Below are positions 16,517 through 25,049 of a stretch of DNA of 64,000 bases, piece by piece. Positions within the stretch are counted from its first letter, which is position 1; every line of letters begins with the position of its first letter. Made by a program: the position numbers and the translations under genes. Origin of the DNA: Austwickia sp. (GTDB lineage: Bacteria; Actinomycetota; Actinomycetes; Actinomycetales; Dermatophilaceae); contig CP064985.1 of NCBI GenBank assembly GCA_016699675.1, positions 3,162,001-3,226,000 on the forward strand. Direction: 5' to 3'. The notes beneath the pieces were generated by a model. That model searched no databases. It was not told the DNA's origin and saw only the letters and a list, made by a program, of their open reading frames with translations.

Positions 16517-18580
16517 ATGGCTCTCGACGCCCGCCGGCTAGGCCGGGACCTGGGCACCGCCGCGGACTGGCTCGGCCGCCTGGCGCGGGCCGCCTGGCAC
16601 GCACTGCGGCGCCGCGCCACGCAAGTCGGCAACTGGCTGGCCCGGTGGTGGCGGCATAGCCTGCACTTCCGGGTCGTCGTCTCCACGGTCCTGCTGTGCC
16701 TGGTCGTCATGGGCCTGCTCCAGACGTTCCTCTATCAGCGCATCGCCGACGGCCTGGTGGACGACCGCACCCGCATCGCCAAGGAGGAGGCGGCGAAGGG
16801 CGCCGGGTCGATCCAGGAGGCCCTCGACAAGACGGACAAGCTCGACGCGGACAGCCTGCGCCAGCTCACCTGGGACCTGGTGCGCGCTCAGGAGTCCGAC
16901 AGCGCCGAAGGGGTCCGCAAGGTGATCCTGATGCGGGCCCGCGCGAACGACGTCAAGGACATCGTGCTGCCCACGCTCGACACGGGCATCGACATCGGGG
17001 TGATCACCGACCAGATGCGCGACGAGTTGGCGAAGAACGCCGGGGTGCAGCAGGTCCAGATCGTCACCGTGCCCCGGGGCGGCGAGGACGTGCCCGCCGT
17101 CGTGGTCGGGTCGATCGTGCGGGTGCCCGAGGCGGGGCCGTACGAGCTGTACTACCTCTACCCGCTCGACCGGCAGCAGCAGATCCTCGCCATGGTGGTG
17201 CGGACCTTCCTGCTCGGCGTGCTGATCTTCGCGGTCCTGGTCGGGCTCATCTCGCACGTCGTCACCCGGCTCGTCGTCGACCCGGTCCGCGAGGCGGCGG
17301 TCGTCGCCGAGCGCCTGGCCAACGGGCGGCTCAACGAACGCCTGGACATCAAGGGCGAGGACGACCTCGCCAAGCTGGCCACCGCCTTCAACGGGATGGC
17401 CGATGCCCTGCAGGCCCACATCTCCCGCCTGGAGGACCTCTCCGCGCTGCAACAGCGATTCGTCTCGGACGTGTCGCACGAGCTGCGCACCCCGCTCACC
17501 ACGATCCGGATGGCGGCGGAGGTGATCTACGACGAGCACGAGAAGTTCCCGCCGGTGTCGGCCCGGTCGACGGAAATCCTGTACGGCGAGGTGGAGCGAT
17601 TCGAGGAGCTCCTCGGCGACTTGCTGGAGATCAGCCGGATCGATGCCGGCGCCGCGAACCTCGACCGCGAGAACATTGACATCCGCACCGTCGTCGACCG
17701 GGTCCTCACCGGACTGATGGGGCTGGCCCGCTACAAGGGCAGCTCGATCACCCTCGTCGGCGCGGAGGAACCGTTGCGCGCCGAGATGGATCCCCGCCGG
17801 GTCGAGCGCATCATCCGCAACCTCGTCAGCAACGCGCTCGAGCACGGCGAGGGCCGCCCGATCCGGGTCGAGATGGGCGGCAACGACGCCGCGGTCGCCG
17901 TGGCGGTCCGCGACTTCGGCATCGGCCTGCGCGCCGGGGAGGCCGACCTGGTCTTCACGCGCTTCTGGCGCGCCGATCCGGCGCGCAAGCGGACCACGGG
18001 CGGGACCGGCCTGGGCCTGGCCATCGCCCTCGAAGACGCGCGCCTGCACGACGGGTCCCTGCAGGCGTGGGGGGAACCCGGGGTCGGCTCCCGGTTCCGG
18101 CTCACCCTGCCCCGGGTCGCGGGCCGGCCCATCGGCTACTCGCCCTTGCCCCTGGCCGACCCCACCTCGGCCGAGCTGGGCGCGGACGGGGTCCCGCTGG
18201 GGGAGCCCATCAAGGCCGCCGGGGACCCCACCACGAGCACGCTGCCCGTGCCGCCCGCCGACGAGACGGCGGGCGCGATCGACGACCCCTTGGTGCCGGG
18301 CGACGACGTACCCGCGGAGGGTGCGGACCGCGATGCGGCGACCACGGCCGCGGCCGTTCCCGCCGCGGCCGTTCCCGCCGCGGCCGTCCCCGCCGAAGCG
18401 CCGGCGGATCGCGAGCCGGACGTCGTCGACCCGGAGCTGGACCTGGTGGATCCGGAGCTGGAGCTCGTGGATCGCGAGCCGGACGTGGTGGACCCCGAGC
18501 TCGACCTGGTGGATCCCGAACTGGATCTGATCGATCCCGAGCTCGATCTGGTGGATCCCGAACTGGACGCGACGCCGTGA
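16517..18580 (+). CDS. mtrB: Sensor histidine kinase MtrB with acidic repeat tail
   Basis: Membrane kinase partner of MtrA. Helices at about 52-74 and 226-250 flank an extracytoplasmic sensor domain, then a HAMP linker, the HisKA helix FVSDVSHELRTPLTTI with phosphoacceptor His321, and the ATPase boxes NLVSNALEHGEG, DFGIGL and GGTGLGLAIALEDARLHDGS. Unlike typical MtrB, the kinase core is followed by about 140 residues of low complexity. These include three AAAVP-type repeats and then eight heptads of the DPELDLV type, strongly acidic. The stop overlaps the lpqB start (GTGA). The tail is discussed under findings. Confidence 0.93.
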   Translation: MALDARRLGRDLGTAADWLGRLARAAWHALRRRATQVGNWLARWWRHSLHFRVVVSTVLLCLVVMGLLQTFLYQRIADGLVDDRTRIAKEEAAKGAGSIQEALDKTDKLDADSLRQLTWDLVRAQESDSAEGVRKVILMRARANDVKDIVLPTLDTGIDIGVITDQMRDELAKNAGVQQVQIVTVPRGGEDVPAVVVGSIVRVPEAGPYELYYLYPLDRQQQILAMVVRTFLLGVLIFAVLVGLISHVVTRLVVDPVREAAVVAERLANGRLNERLDIKGEDDLAKLATAFNGMADALQAHISRLEDLSALQQRFVSDVSHELRTPLTTIRMAAEVIYDEHEKFPPVSARSTEILYGEVERFEELLGDLLEISRIDAGAANLDRENIDIRTVVDRVLTGLMGLARYKGSSITLVGAEEPLRAEMDPRRVERIIRNLVSNALEHGEGRPIRVEMGGNDAAVAVAVRDFGIGLRAGEADLVFTRFWRADPARKRTTGGTGLGLAIALEDARLHDGSLQAWGEPGVGSRFRLTLPRVAGRPIGYSPLPLADPTSAELGADGVPLGEPIKAAGDPTTSTLPVPPADETAGAIDDPLVPGDDVPAEGADRDAATTAAAVPAAAVPAAAVPAEAPADREPDVVDPELDLVDPELELVDREPDVVDPELDLVDPELDLIDPELDLVDPELDATP
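18407..18574 (+). repeat. Eight tandem 21-bp repeats encoding acidic heptads
   Basis: Eight consecutive 21-bp units encode heptads of the form D(P/R)E(L/P)(D/E)(L/V)(V/I), covering MtrB residues 631-686. Codon choice varies between units (GATCCG, GATCCC, GACCCG), so protein-level selection seems more likely than very recent duplication. Confidence 0.85.
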
Positions 18581-20466
18581 GGCCGCCGGTGGCTGGCGGT
18601 GGCCGCGGTGGCGGCTGCTCCCGGGTCGGCGGGGGTGGCCGCGGCGCCCCGACACCCGCCCGTCGCGTGCGCGCCGCGGCGATGGGCGCGCTGCTGGCGG
18701 CCGCGAGCGCGGGCTGCGCGGGTCTGCCGTCCAGCAGCAGCGTGATGCCGGGCGACCCGGTCGCCGCGCCGCTCTCGACCCCGCTGCGGATGCACCCGGT
18801 CACGCCGATCCCAGGGGCCGGCCCGGAACTCATCGTCAAGGGCTTCCTCGTTGCCGGGTCCGCGCTGAGCTACGACGACCCGGCGTCCGGCCCCACGGTC
18901 AGCAAGGACTATCGCCCGGCCCGGGAGTTCCTCACCCCGGCGGTCTCCGAGGGCTGGGCCCCCGGGTCGCGCTCGGCGGTGCTCTACACCGGCGCGGTGA
19001 AGGCCACCGTGGCGCAGGGCGACCAGGACAACGCCACGGTGCATGCCTCGGTGGAGGCGGTCGCGACGCTGGCCGCGGACGGCCGGTACGTCGAGCTCCC
19101 CGAGCCGCAGCAGCGCACGATCCAGGTCGAGCTCTACAAGGTCGAGGGCGAGTGGCGGATCGCCCACCTGCCGGCGGACTTCGGGCTCTGGCTGGACCAG
19201 TTCTATTTCAACCGGTCCTATCAGCCGTTCTCGGTGACCTACGCGTCCCCGATCGCGCGGACCCTCATCCCGGATCGTCGGTTCTTCCCGATCACCAGCG
19301 GCCTGCCGACCGCCCTGGCGCGGGCCCAGCTCGAGCCTATCCCGACGTACCTGCAGGGCGCCGTGACCACGGGGTTTCCCGCAAACACGCGCCTGTCGGT
19401 GGAGTCGGTGTCGGTGACCGGCGGGACGGCCCGTCTGGACCTGACCATCCCCACGACGAGCAGCGCCGAGGATCGGCGCGCGGCGCTGGCGCAGTCCATC
19501 GCCACACTCACCCAGGCCACGTCGGTCGCGGGCGTCTCGCTGCGGGCCGACGGCCGGCCGCTGGAGCTGGTCGGGGTGGCGGGGCCGCCGTACGACCTCG
19601 CCGGGCTGGGTTACGAGAAGGCGCAGGGGCCCGAGCCCGAGGTGGCGGTGGTGCGCACCCAGGATCGGCTCGTCGCCGTGCGTCCCGCGGACCCGCGCAA
19701 GGTGGCCGAGGACGCCGGTGGGGTGCAACTGCCGCGCATCGATCCCACCTACAGCAAGCTGGCGGTGGGCCCGGGGCTGAGGGACTTCGCGGCGGTGACG
19801 GGGGACGGCGCCGGCCTCATCAGGCACCGGCAGCGCGGGGACACCCCGGCCGTCGGCTACTCGGCGGTGCAGGCGCCGTTCGCCACGGGCCTGGTCCGGC
19901 CCGCCTTCGACAGCCACCAGGGGTTGTGGCTGGCGGGCGCCGCCCCGTCGGGGGCGCCGACCATCTGGGTGATCGACACGCGCGGCGAACTCGGGACCGC
20001 CCAACCCGTTCCGATCGGTACGCCGTGGCTGGCGGGGCAGCGCGTCGTCGCGCTCAAGGTGGCCCCCGACGCCCAGCGCGTGGCGCTGCTGCTGCGGCAG
20101 GCCGACGGGCGGGTGCGGATCGGCGTCAGTGGGGTCGTGCGCGGACAGGACCAGCGGGTCAGCTCGCTGACGGCCCCGCTGTACGTCGGGGGCGGCCTGC
20201 TCGACGCCGTCGACCTCACGTGGACCACGGCGTACCGCCTCACGGTCCTGGCCCGCGGCGCGGCCACCGCCGAGCTGCGGGCGACGTACGTCGACCTCGA
20301 CGGGCGGGCCGAGGGATCCGAGCTGGGGGCCGTCCCCGGGGCGCGGGCCATCGCCGCCCTCGGCGGGGGACGCGTCGGCGTGGTCACCACCGCCGGACGG
20401 CTGCTGATCTCGGTCGCCGGCTACTGGCAGGACGCCGGGCCCGCCTCGGACATCGTCGTGCCCTGA
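18577..20466 (+). CDS. lpqB: Lipoprotein LpqB (GerMN and beta-propeller domains)
   Basis: Lipoprotein that works with MtrAB at the cell surface. The N-terminus has basic residues, a short hydrophobic segment (AAAMGALLAAASAGC) and a relaxed lipobox ending SAGC, then AGLPSSSSV, typical of LpqB. Next come a GerMN-like sporulation/germination domain and, from about residue 370, the LpqB beta-propeller (FDSHQGLWLAG, VALKVAPDAQRVALLL). 629 residues from the GTG at 18577, which overlaps the mtrB stop, so synthesis is coupled. A GTG four codons later is possible. Confidence 0.9.
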   Translation: MRPPVAGGGRGGGCSRVGGGGRGAPTPARRVRAAAMGALLAAASAGCAGLPSSSSVMPGDPVAAPLSTPLRMHPVTPIPGAGPELIVKGFLVAGSALSYDDPASGPTVSKDYRPAREFLTPAVSEGWAPGSRSAVLYTGAVKATVAQGDQDNATVHASVEAVATLAADGRYVELPEPQQRTIQVELYKVEGEWRIAHLPADFGLWLDQFYFNRSYQPFSVTYASPIARTLIPDRRFFPITSGLPTALARAQLEPIPTYLQGAVTTGFPANTRLSVESVSVTGGTARLDLTIPTTSSAEDRRAALAQSIATLTQATSVAGVSLRADGRPLELVGVAGPPYDLAGLGYEKAQGPEPEVAVVRTQDRLVAVRPADPRKVAEDAGGVQLPRIDPTYSKLAVGPGLRDFAAVTGDGAGLIRHRQRGDTPAVGYSAVQAPFATGLVRPAFDSHQGLWLAGAAPSGAPTIWVIDTRGELGTAQPVPIGTPWLAGQRVVALKVAPDAQRVALLLRQADGRVRIGVSGVVRGQDQRVSSLTAPLYVGGGLLDAVDLTWTTAYRLTVLARGAATAELRATYVDLDGRAEGSELGAVPGARAIAALGGGRVGVVTTAGRLLISVAGYWQDAGPASDIVVP

Positions 20467-20638
20467 CGGCTGCCGCTGAGGCTGGCCACCGGCCCCCGGG
20501 TGCCGCCGTTGACCTGGCCCCGCTGCCGGCCGCGTGCCAAACCACGAGCCGTCCACACCCCCGTCGCGACCCGCCGCCGTCCACCGCCCTGGCCGGCCCA
20601 CCGCCCGTCGGGGTGGGGTGCGGGGCAGGCTCGCGACC

Positions 20639-21346
20639 ATGCGATGGCGCGACGCGATCGGGGAAGCGCTGGACCTGGCCCTGCCGGTGACGTGTGGCGG
20701 GTGCGCCCGGCCGGGTACGGCGTGGTGCCGGGTCTGTGCGAGCGACGTGGCCGGCGGATGGGAGGGCCCGGCGCGCCAGGTGTGGCCGTCGCCGACCCCG
20801 GCGGGGTTCCCGCCGACGTGGGCCGCGGCGCGGTACGAGGGGCCGTTGCGGCACGCGTTGTCGGCGTACAAGGACGATGCCCGCCGCGACCTGGCGAGGC
20901 CGCTGGCCGACCTGCTCGCCGCGGCGGTGACGGCGGCGTACCCCGCGGACGCGCGCGCGACGGTGCTCCTCGTGCCCGTGCCGACGACGGCGCAGGCCCG
21001 CCGGCGTCGTGGGGACGCCCCGCTGGAGACGTTGGCGCGTCGGACCGCGAGCCGGCTGCCGCGCGGAGTCGCGGTGCGCCTCGACTCAGGGGCGCTGACG
21101 GTGCGGCGGCGGCTGGCCGATCAGTCCGGCCTGACGACTCGGGCGCGGGCCGCCAATCTGGAGGGGGCCTTCACGGCGCCCGACCGGGTGGCGGGATGTC
21201 CCGTCATCGTCGTGGACGACGTCGTGACCACGGGTGCCACCCTGGTCGAGGCGGCCCGGGCCCTGCACGCGGCGGGCGTCCCCGTCGTCGCTGCGGCCTG
21301 CATCGCCGCCACGACGCGTCGGGGCCGTCCCGCGCCGGCGGCATGA
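20639..21346 (+). CDS. ComF family phosphoribosyltransferase-like protein
   Basis: Homologue of ComF, associated with DNA uptake or purine salvage-like chemistry; its role outside competence is unclear. Four cysteines near the N-terminus (Cys19, 22, 30, 33) form the zinc finger. The PRTase domain ends with the PRPP-binding loop VIVVDDVVTTGATLVEAARAL. RRRLADQSGLTTRARAANL is the usual ComF block. The ATG at 20639 puts MRWRDAIGEALDLALPVTC at the start as in homologues; an upstream in-frame ATG at 20534 would add 35 atypical residues. Same order as Rv3242c in mycobacteria. Confidence 0.87.
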   Translation: MRWRDAIGEALDLALPVTCGGCARPGTAWCRVCASDVAGGWEGPARQVWPSPTPAGFPPTWAAARYEGPLRHALSAYKDDARRDLARPLADLLAAAVTAAYPADARATVLLVPVPTTAQARRRRGDAPLETLARRTASRLPRGVAVRLDSGALTVRRRLADQSGLTTRARAANLEGAFTAPDRVAGCPVIVVDDVVTTGATLVEAARALHAAGVPVVAAACIAATTRRGRPAPAA

Positions 21347-21403
21347 CCCCCGCGCGGCGTGGCACGCGGCCCGGTGTGACGGTCGCCATTATCGTGAATG
21401 GGC

Positions 21404-21437
21404 TGGTCACGGCTCCGGAAATGAATTAACATTCCGG
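21404..21437 (+). promoter_or_regulatory. Putative hpf promoter overlapped by an inverted repeat
   Basis: TGGTCA (21404-21409), 17 nt and TAACAT (21427-21432) form a plausible promoter about 150 nt before hpf. The -10 lies inside a nearly perfect inverted repeat with arms CCGGAAATG and CATTCCGG (21415-21437), a candidate operator. The rest of the 236-nt gap shows nothing else supportable. Confidence 0.4.
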
Positions 21438-21582
21438 CATGGAGGCACGCCTCGCGACCCGGCCACGCAGCGGGTGACGCGGGGCGTTTTGTCGTCTCCG
21501 GACCCAACCGAAGGGGGAATGCCGGCACCGCACCGCCGTCTCGTTCGTTCTCCCCACGCACCCGTCCCCATAGGAGGTCCCC

Positions 21583-22209
21583 ATGGAGATCACCGTCACC
21601 GGCCGTCACGTCCAGATCTCGGACCGATTCCGCCAGGTTCTCGGCGACAAGCTCACCAAGGTCGAGCAGTACGCACCACGCACCCAGCGGGTCGACGTCG
21701 TGGTCAGTCACGAGACCAGCAAGGCCGCGCCGAAGGGCAGTGAGCGCGTCGAGATCACCTGCATCGCCAAGGGACCCGTGATCCGGGCGGAGGCCTTCTC
21801 CGACGACAAGTACTCCGCGATGGACCTCGCACTACAGAAGCTCGCGGAGCGGCTGCGCCGCGCCGGCGACAAGCGCAAGGTCCGGCGGCGGGGCCGCAGG
21901 CTCGAGGAGCCGGCCGTGGACCTGGACGCCACGCTGCCCCCCGAGCCGGAGGTAGCCGAGGAGCCCGAGCCGCGCACCGAGCTGGAGCAGAAACTGGGCG
22001 CCCAGGGCGACATCCCCGTGCAGGTGCGCGAGAAGGTCCACGCCGCCGCTCCGATGAGCCTGGACCAGGCGCTCTACGAGATGGAGCTGGTGGGCCACGA
22101 CTTCTACCTGTTCATCGACAAGGACTCGGCCCGGCCCAGCGTCGTCTACCGGCGTCGGGGCTGGGACTACGGCGTGATCGCGCTGGAGGTCCCGACCGAC
22201 GCCGCGTGA
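21583..22209 (+). CDS. hpf: Ribosome hibernation-promoting factor, long form
   Basis: Binds the decoding site of 30S subunits and, through its C-terminal domain, pairs ribosomes into inactive 100S dimers during stress. The N-terminal S30AE domain (MEITVTGRHVQISDRFRQVL) covers residues 1-100. A basic linker KRKVRRRGRR and an acidic Pro-rich stretch follow. The dimerisation domain (from about 150) is typical: MSLDQALYEMELVGHDFYLF and YRRRGWDYGVIAL. 208 residues is the long-HPF size. Strong TAGGAGG ribosome-binding site. Equivalent to Rv3241c, between comF and secA in mycobacteria. Confidence 0.95.
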   Translation: MEITVTGRHVQISDRFRQVLGDKLTKVEQYAPRTQRVDVVVSHETSKAAPKGSERVEITCIAKGPVIRAEAFSDDKYSAMDLALQKLAERLRRAGDKRKVRRRGRRLEEPAVDLDATLPPEPEVAEEPEPRTELEQKLGAQGDIPVQVREKVHAAAPMSLDQALYEMELVGHDFYLFIDKDSARPSVVYRRRGWDYGVIALEVPTDAA

Positions 22210-22250
22210 GGCGCGTCGGTCCGCCCGGCGTTGTTGCGAACACCGTTGGG

Positions 22251-22282
22251 AGGCGGCCGGTTCCGGAAGGGGCCGGCCGCCT
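22251..22282 (+). terminator. Hairpin downstream of hpf
   Basis: Arms AGGCGGCCGG and CCGGCCGCCT pair perfectly over 10 bp around a 12-nt loop. It lies 42 nt after the hpf stop and lacks a long U tract, as is usual in high-GC actinomycetes. Confidence 0.6.
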
Positions 22283-22353
22283 TCGCGTGCCCGGTCGTGC
22301 GCCGACCGGTCGGCTTCTTCGGCCCGGCGGTCGGGTCGTGTCATGATGACCCG

Positions 22354-23079
22354 GTGAACCACGCCATGGACGGGGAGCAGGCCTACGACGGCGCCCCCAC
22401 CCGCGTGGTCATCGTCGACGATCACGTCCTCTACCGGCGCGGACTCGACCTCGTGCTGTCCTCCGAGCCCGACATCGAGGTGGTCGGCGAGGCGGACAGC
22501 GGCCAGAGCGCGATCGCCGCCGTGGAGGAACACCGGCCCGACGTGGTGGTGCTCGACGTACGGATGCCGCGCATGAACGGCATCGAGGCCTGCGAGATCA
22601 TCAAGTCCCGGTTCCCGCAGACCCAGATCATCATGCTCACCACCAGCGACGACGAGCAGGACCTGTTCGACGCGGTCCGGGCCGGGGCCAACGGCTACCT
22701 CCTCAAGGACGTCCCTCCCGAGGAGGTCGTCGCGGGGATCCGGACCCTGCGCTCGGGCGGTTCGCTGGTCTCCCCGACGATGGCGGCCAGCCTGATGCGC
22801 CAGTTCGCCTGCCTGGCCCGCAACGATGGCGACGCCGCGGTCCCCACGGGCGCCCGGCTCACCGATCGCGAACGCGAGGTGCTCGTCCACGTCGCGCGCG
22901 GGCTGGGGAACCGGGAGATCGCCAAGTCCCTGTTCATCTCCGAGAACACCGTGAAGAACCACGTGCGCTCCATCCTGGAGAAGCTGCAGCTGCACAGCCG
23001 GGTGGAGGCCGCCATGTACGCCGTGCGCGAGCGCCTCGTCGACGACCACGGCGACCCAGGGCCCGGACTGCGGCGGTGA
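22354..23079 (+). CDS. LuxR/NarL-family response regulator (orphan)
   Basis: Two-component transcription factor. The receiver domain begins [20 protein letters not shown], has phosphoacceptor Asp68 in [15 protein letters not shown] and the Lys in [19 protein letters not shown]. The output domain is a LuxR-type [30 protein letters not shown], then [14 protein letters not shown]. No histidine kinase gene is adjacent, so it is an orphan here; PdtaS and the MASE1 kinase are elsewhere in the window. GTG at 22354 is chosen, with a weak CATGAT hexamer six nt before it; ATG at 22366 is the alternative. Its stop overlaps the next start (GTGA). Confidence 0.88.
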   Translation: MNHAMDGEQAYDGAPTRVVIVDDHVLYRRGLDLVLSSEPDIEVVGEADSGQSAIAAVEEHRPDVVVLDVRMPRMNGIEACEIIKSRFPQTQIIMLTTSDDEQDLFDAVRAGANGYLLKDVPPEEVVAGIRTLRSGGSLVSPTMAASLMRQFACLARNDGDAAVPTGARLTDREREVLVHVARGLGNREIAKSLFISENTVKNHVRSILEKLQLHSRVEAAMYAVRERLVDDHGDPGPGLRR

Positions 23080-24353
23080 GCCCGTCGTTGGCCGGGGCCT
23101 CGGCGGCCGGGGCCCGCGCCCCCCGCGACGAGCTGAGCCCGGCGCAGGCGCGGCGCATCGCGCTGGCCGCGCAGGGGTTCACGTCCCGGCGCACCCCCGC
23201 CGGCGTCGTCCGGGCGGCCCACCTGCGCCGGGTGCTCGACACCGTCGGGATCGTGCAGATCGACAGCGTGAACGTCGTCGCGCGCAGCCACTATCTGCCG
23301 TTCTACGCCCGGCTGGGGCCGTACGACCCCGCGCTGCTCGACGCCCTGCGCGACGGTCGATCGCCGGGGCGCCGCGACATGGTCGAGTACTGGGCCCACG
23401 AGGCCTCCCTCATCGCCCCCGCGACGTGGCCGTTGTGCGGTTTTCGGATGCGGCGGGCCGAGGAGGAGTCCTGGGGGTGGATGAAGAAGATCGCGGCCGA
23501 GCGGCCGGGGCTCGTGGAGTCGGTGTACGCCGAGGTCGCGGCGCGCGGGCCGCTCACGGCGCGGGAGTGCGAGGCCGCGCTGGAGCACGACGAGCCGGCC
23601 CGGGCCAAGGAGTGGGGCTGGAACTGGTCCCTGGTCAAGGCGGCCCTGGAGCACCTGTTCTGGGCGGGGCGGGTGTCGTCGGCCGGGCGCAGCAGCCAGT
23701 TCGAGCGCCGCTACGCCGTACGGTCCGCGGTCCTGCCGCCCGAGGTGGTCGCCGCGGGGCCGCACGGCACCGCACCGGTCCGGGACGAGGACGCCTTCGC
23801 CGCGCTGATCGAGATGGGGGCGCGGGCGCACGGCGTGGCCAGCGAGGCGTGCCTGCGCGACTACGCTCGCCTGTCGATCGCCCAGGCCCGGCCGGCCATC
23901 GCGCGGCTCGTCGACGAGGAGGTCCTTGCGCCCGTGCGGGTGGGCGGCTGGCGGGCGGCGACGTACCTGCACCGCGACGCCCGGGTTCCGGCCCGGATGG
24001 GCACGCGGGCCCTGCTCAGTCCGTTCGACTCGCTGATCTGGACGCGCCCCCGCGTGCGGGCGCTGTTCGGGTTCGACTACCGGCTGGAGTTCTACACACC
24101 GGCGCCGAAGCGGGTGTTCGGGTACTACGTGATGCCGTTCCTGCTCGGCGACGCGTTGGTGGGCCGGGTCGACCTCAAGGCGGACCGGTCGGATCGGACC
24201 GGGCGGGTGCTGCGGGTGCATTCGGTGCACTGGGAGGACGGCGCGCTGCGGCGGCGCGCGGACGCGCCCGAGCAGCTCGGCGCGGAGCTGGCGTTGCTCG
24301 CGGCGTTCCTGCGCCTCGACGGCGTGGTGGGCTATCCCGTCACAGGTCCTTGA
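23076..24353 (+). CDS. YcaQ-type winged-helix DNA glycosylase (crosslink repair family)
   Basis: Member of the HTH_42/AlkX family whose characterised members unhook interstrand DNA crosslinks. The family active-site motif QxD appears as Gln61-Ile62-Asp63 in [16 protein letters not shown]. Other family blocks are [40 protein letters not shown] and the C-terminal GRVDLKADR. 425 residues, close to the usual ~400. The GTG start overlaps the regulator stop, so the two genes are translationally coupled, suggesting damage-linked or co-regulated expression. The last 14 nt overlap the convergent isochorismatase gene. Confidence 0.85.
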   Translation: MSPSLAGASAAGARAPRDELSPAQARRIALAAQGFTSRRTPAGVVRAAHLRRVLDTVGIVQIDSVNVVARSHYLPFYARLGPYDPALLDALRDGRSPGRRDMVEYWAHEASLIAPATWPLCGFRMRRAEEESWGWMKKIAAERPGLVESVYAEVAARGPLTARECEAALEHDEPARAKEWGWNWSLVKAALEHLFWAGRVSSAGRSSQFERRYAVRSAVLPPEVVAAGPHGTAPVRDEDAFAALIEMGARAHGVASEACLRDYARLSIAQARPAIARLVDEEVLAPVRVGGWRAATYLHRDARVPARMGTRALLSPFDSLIWTRPRVRALFGFDYRLEFYTPAPKRVFGYYVMPFLLGDALVGRVDLKADRSDRTGRVLRVHSVHWEDGALRRRADAPEQLGAELALLAAFLRLDGVVGYPVTGP

Positions 24354-24906
24354 CCAGCGCGGAGACCGCCTTGAACCGGGGATGCGCCGCGGTGGCCAGC
24401 CACTCGAAGGCCACCATCTCGGCGGTGACGATGACCGCCCCGGCCGCGCGCAGCCGCTCCAACGCCGCCTCCCGGTCGGCCGGGCGCCGGGACCCGCAGG
24501 CATCGGCGACGACCCAGACCCGGCGGCCGGCCTCCAGGAGACCGAGCGCGCTCTGCAGCAAGCACACGTGCGTCTCGCAGCCGGCGATCACGATCTCGGA
24601 CGTGCCGCCGCGCAGGGCGCCGCGGCGGCCCAGCGCGGCGTCCAGGTCGGGGCCGCAGCCGGCGAAAGACATCTTCTCGACCGTTTCGTCGATGAGCTCC
24701 GGCAACGGGTCGACGCTGGGGCCCAGCCGGCTGGGGTTCTGAACGGTGGCCACGACCGGCACGTCGAGCTCGCGGGCAACCCGCGCCAGGAAGACCGCCT
24801 TGGCCACCACGGCGGCGCCGTCGTCCATGGCGGGCATCAGGCGCTCCTGGTAATCGATGAGCACCAGCACGCTGTCCGCCGCTCGCATTCGCAGGGGTGC
24901 GCTCAT
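24340..24906 (-). CDS. Isochorismatase-fold cysteine hydrolase
   Basis: Hydrolase of 188 residues with the isochorismatase alpha/beta fold. The presumed catalytic triad is visible: Asp in [15 protein letters not shown], Lys in [12 protein letters not shown], and the nucleophilic Cys in [18 protein letters not shown]. The sequence resembles YcaC-like hydrolases of unknown substrate more than true isochorismatases. The ATG at 24906 has GGGAG five nt upstream. It converges with the YcaQ-type gene, overlapping it by 14 nt. Downstream of the MFS gene on the same strand, but a strong hairpin separates the two. Confidence 0.85.
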   Translation of the reverse strand: MSAPLRMRAADSVLVLIDYQERLMPAMDDGAAVVAKAVFLARVARELDVPVVATVQNPSRLGPSVDPLPELIDETVEKMSFAGCGPDLDAALGRRGALRGGTSEIVIAGCETHVCLLQSALGLLEAGRRVWVVADACGSRRPADREAALERLRAAGAVIVTAEMVAFEWLATAAHPRFKAVSALVKDL

Positions 24907-24978
24907 GGGTACTCCCGTGGCTCGGCGGTGGGTGTGTCCGGCCCACGGTATCGAGTCCGGGCTGGCCCGTGAAGCGCG

Positions 24979-25027
24979 CGAAATGGGCCGACGCGCGCGC
25001 CGTTTCCGTGGGTGTCGGCCCATTTCG
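24979..25027 (-). terminator. Long hairpin between MFS gene and isochorismatase gene
   Basis: A perfect 14-bp inverted repeat (arms 24979-24992 and 25014-25027, core GAAATGGGCCGAC) encloses a 21-nt loop. It sits 22 nt after the MFS stop and 73 nt before the next start. A factor-independent terminator is most likely; an operator is possible. Confidence 0.55.
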
Positions 25028-25049
25028 TGAGGGTCGCCGCGGCGCGGCG

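Noticed and set aside
18136..20871. A 911-codon open frame on the minus strand opposite mtrB and lpqB
   Set aside because: Product is Arg/Gly/His-rich without domains, and it mirrors codon bias of the well-supported mtrB and lpqB genes. Antisense frames of this length are expected at this GC content.
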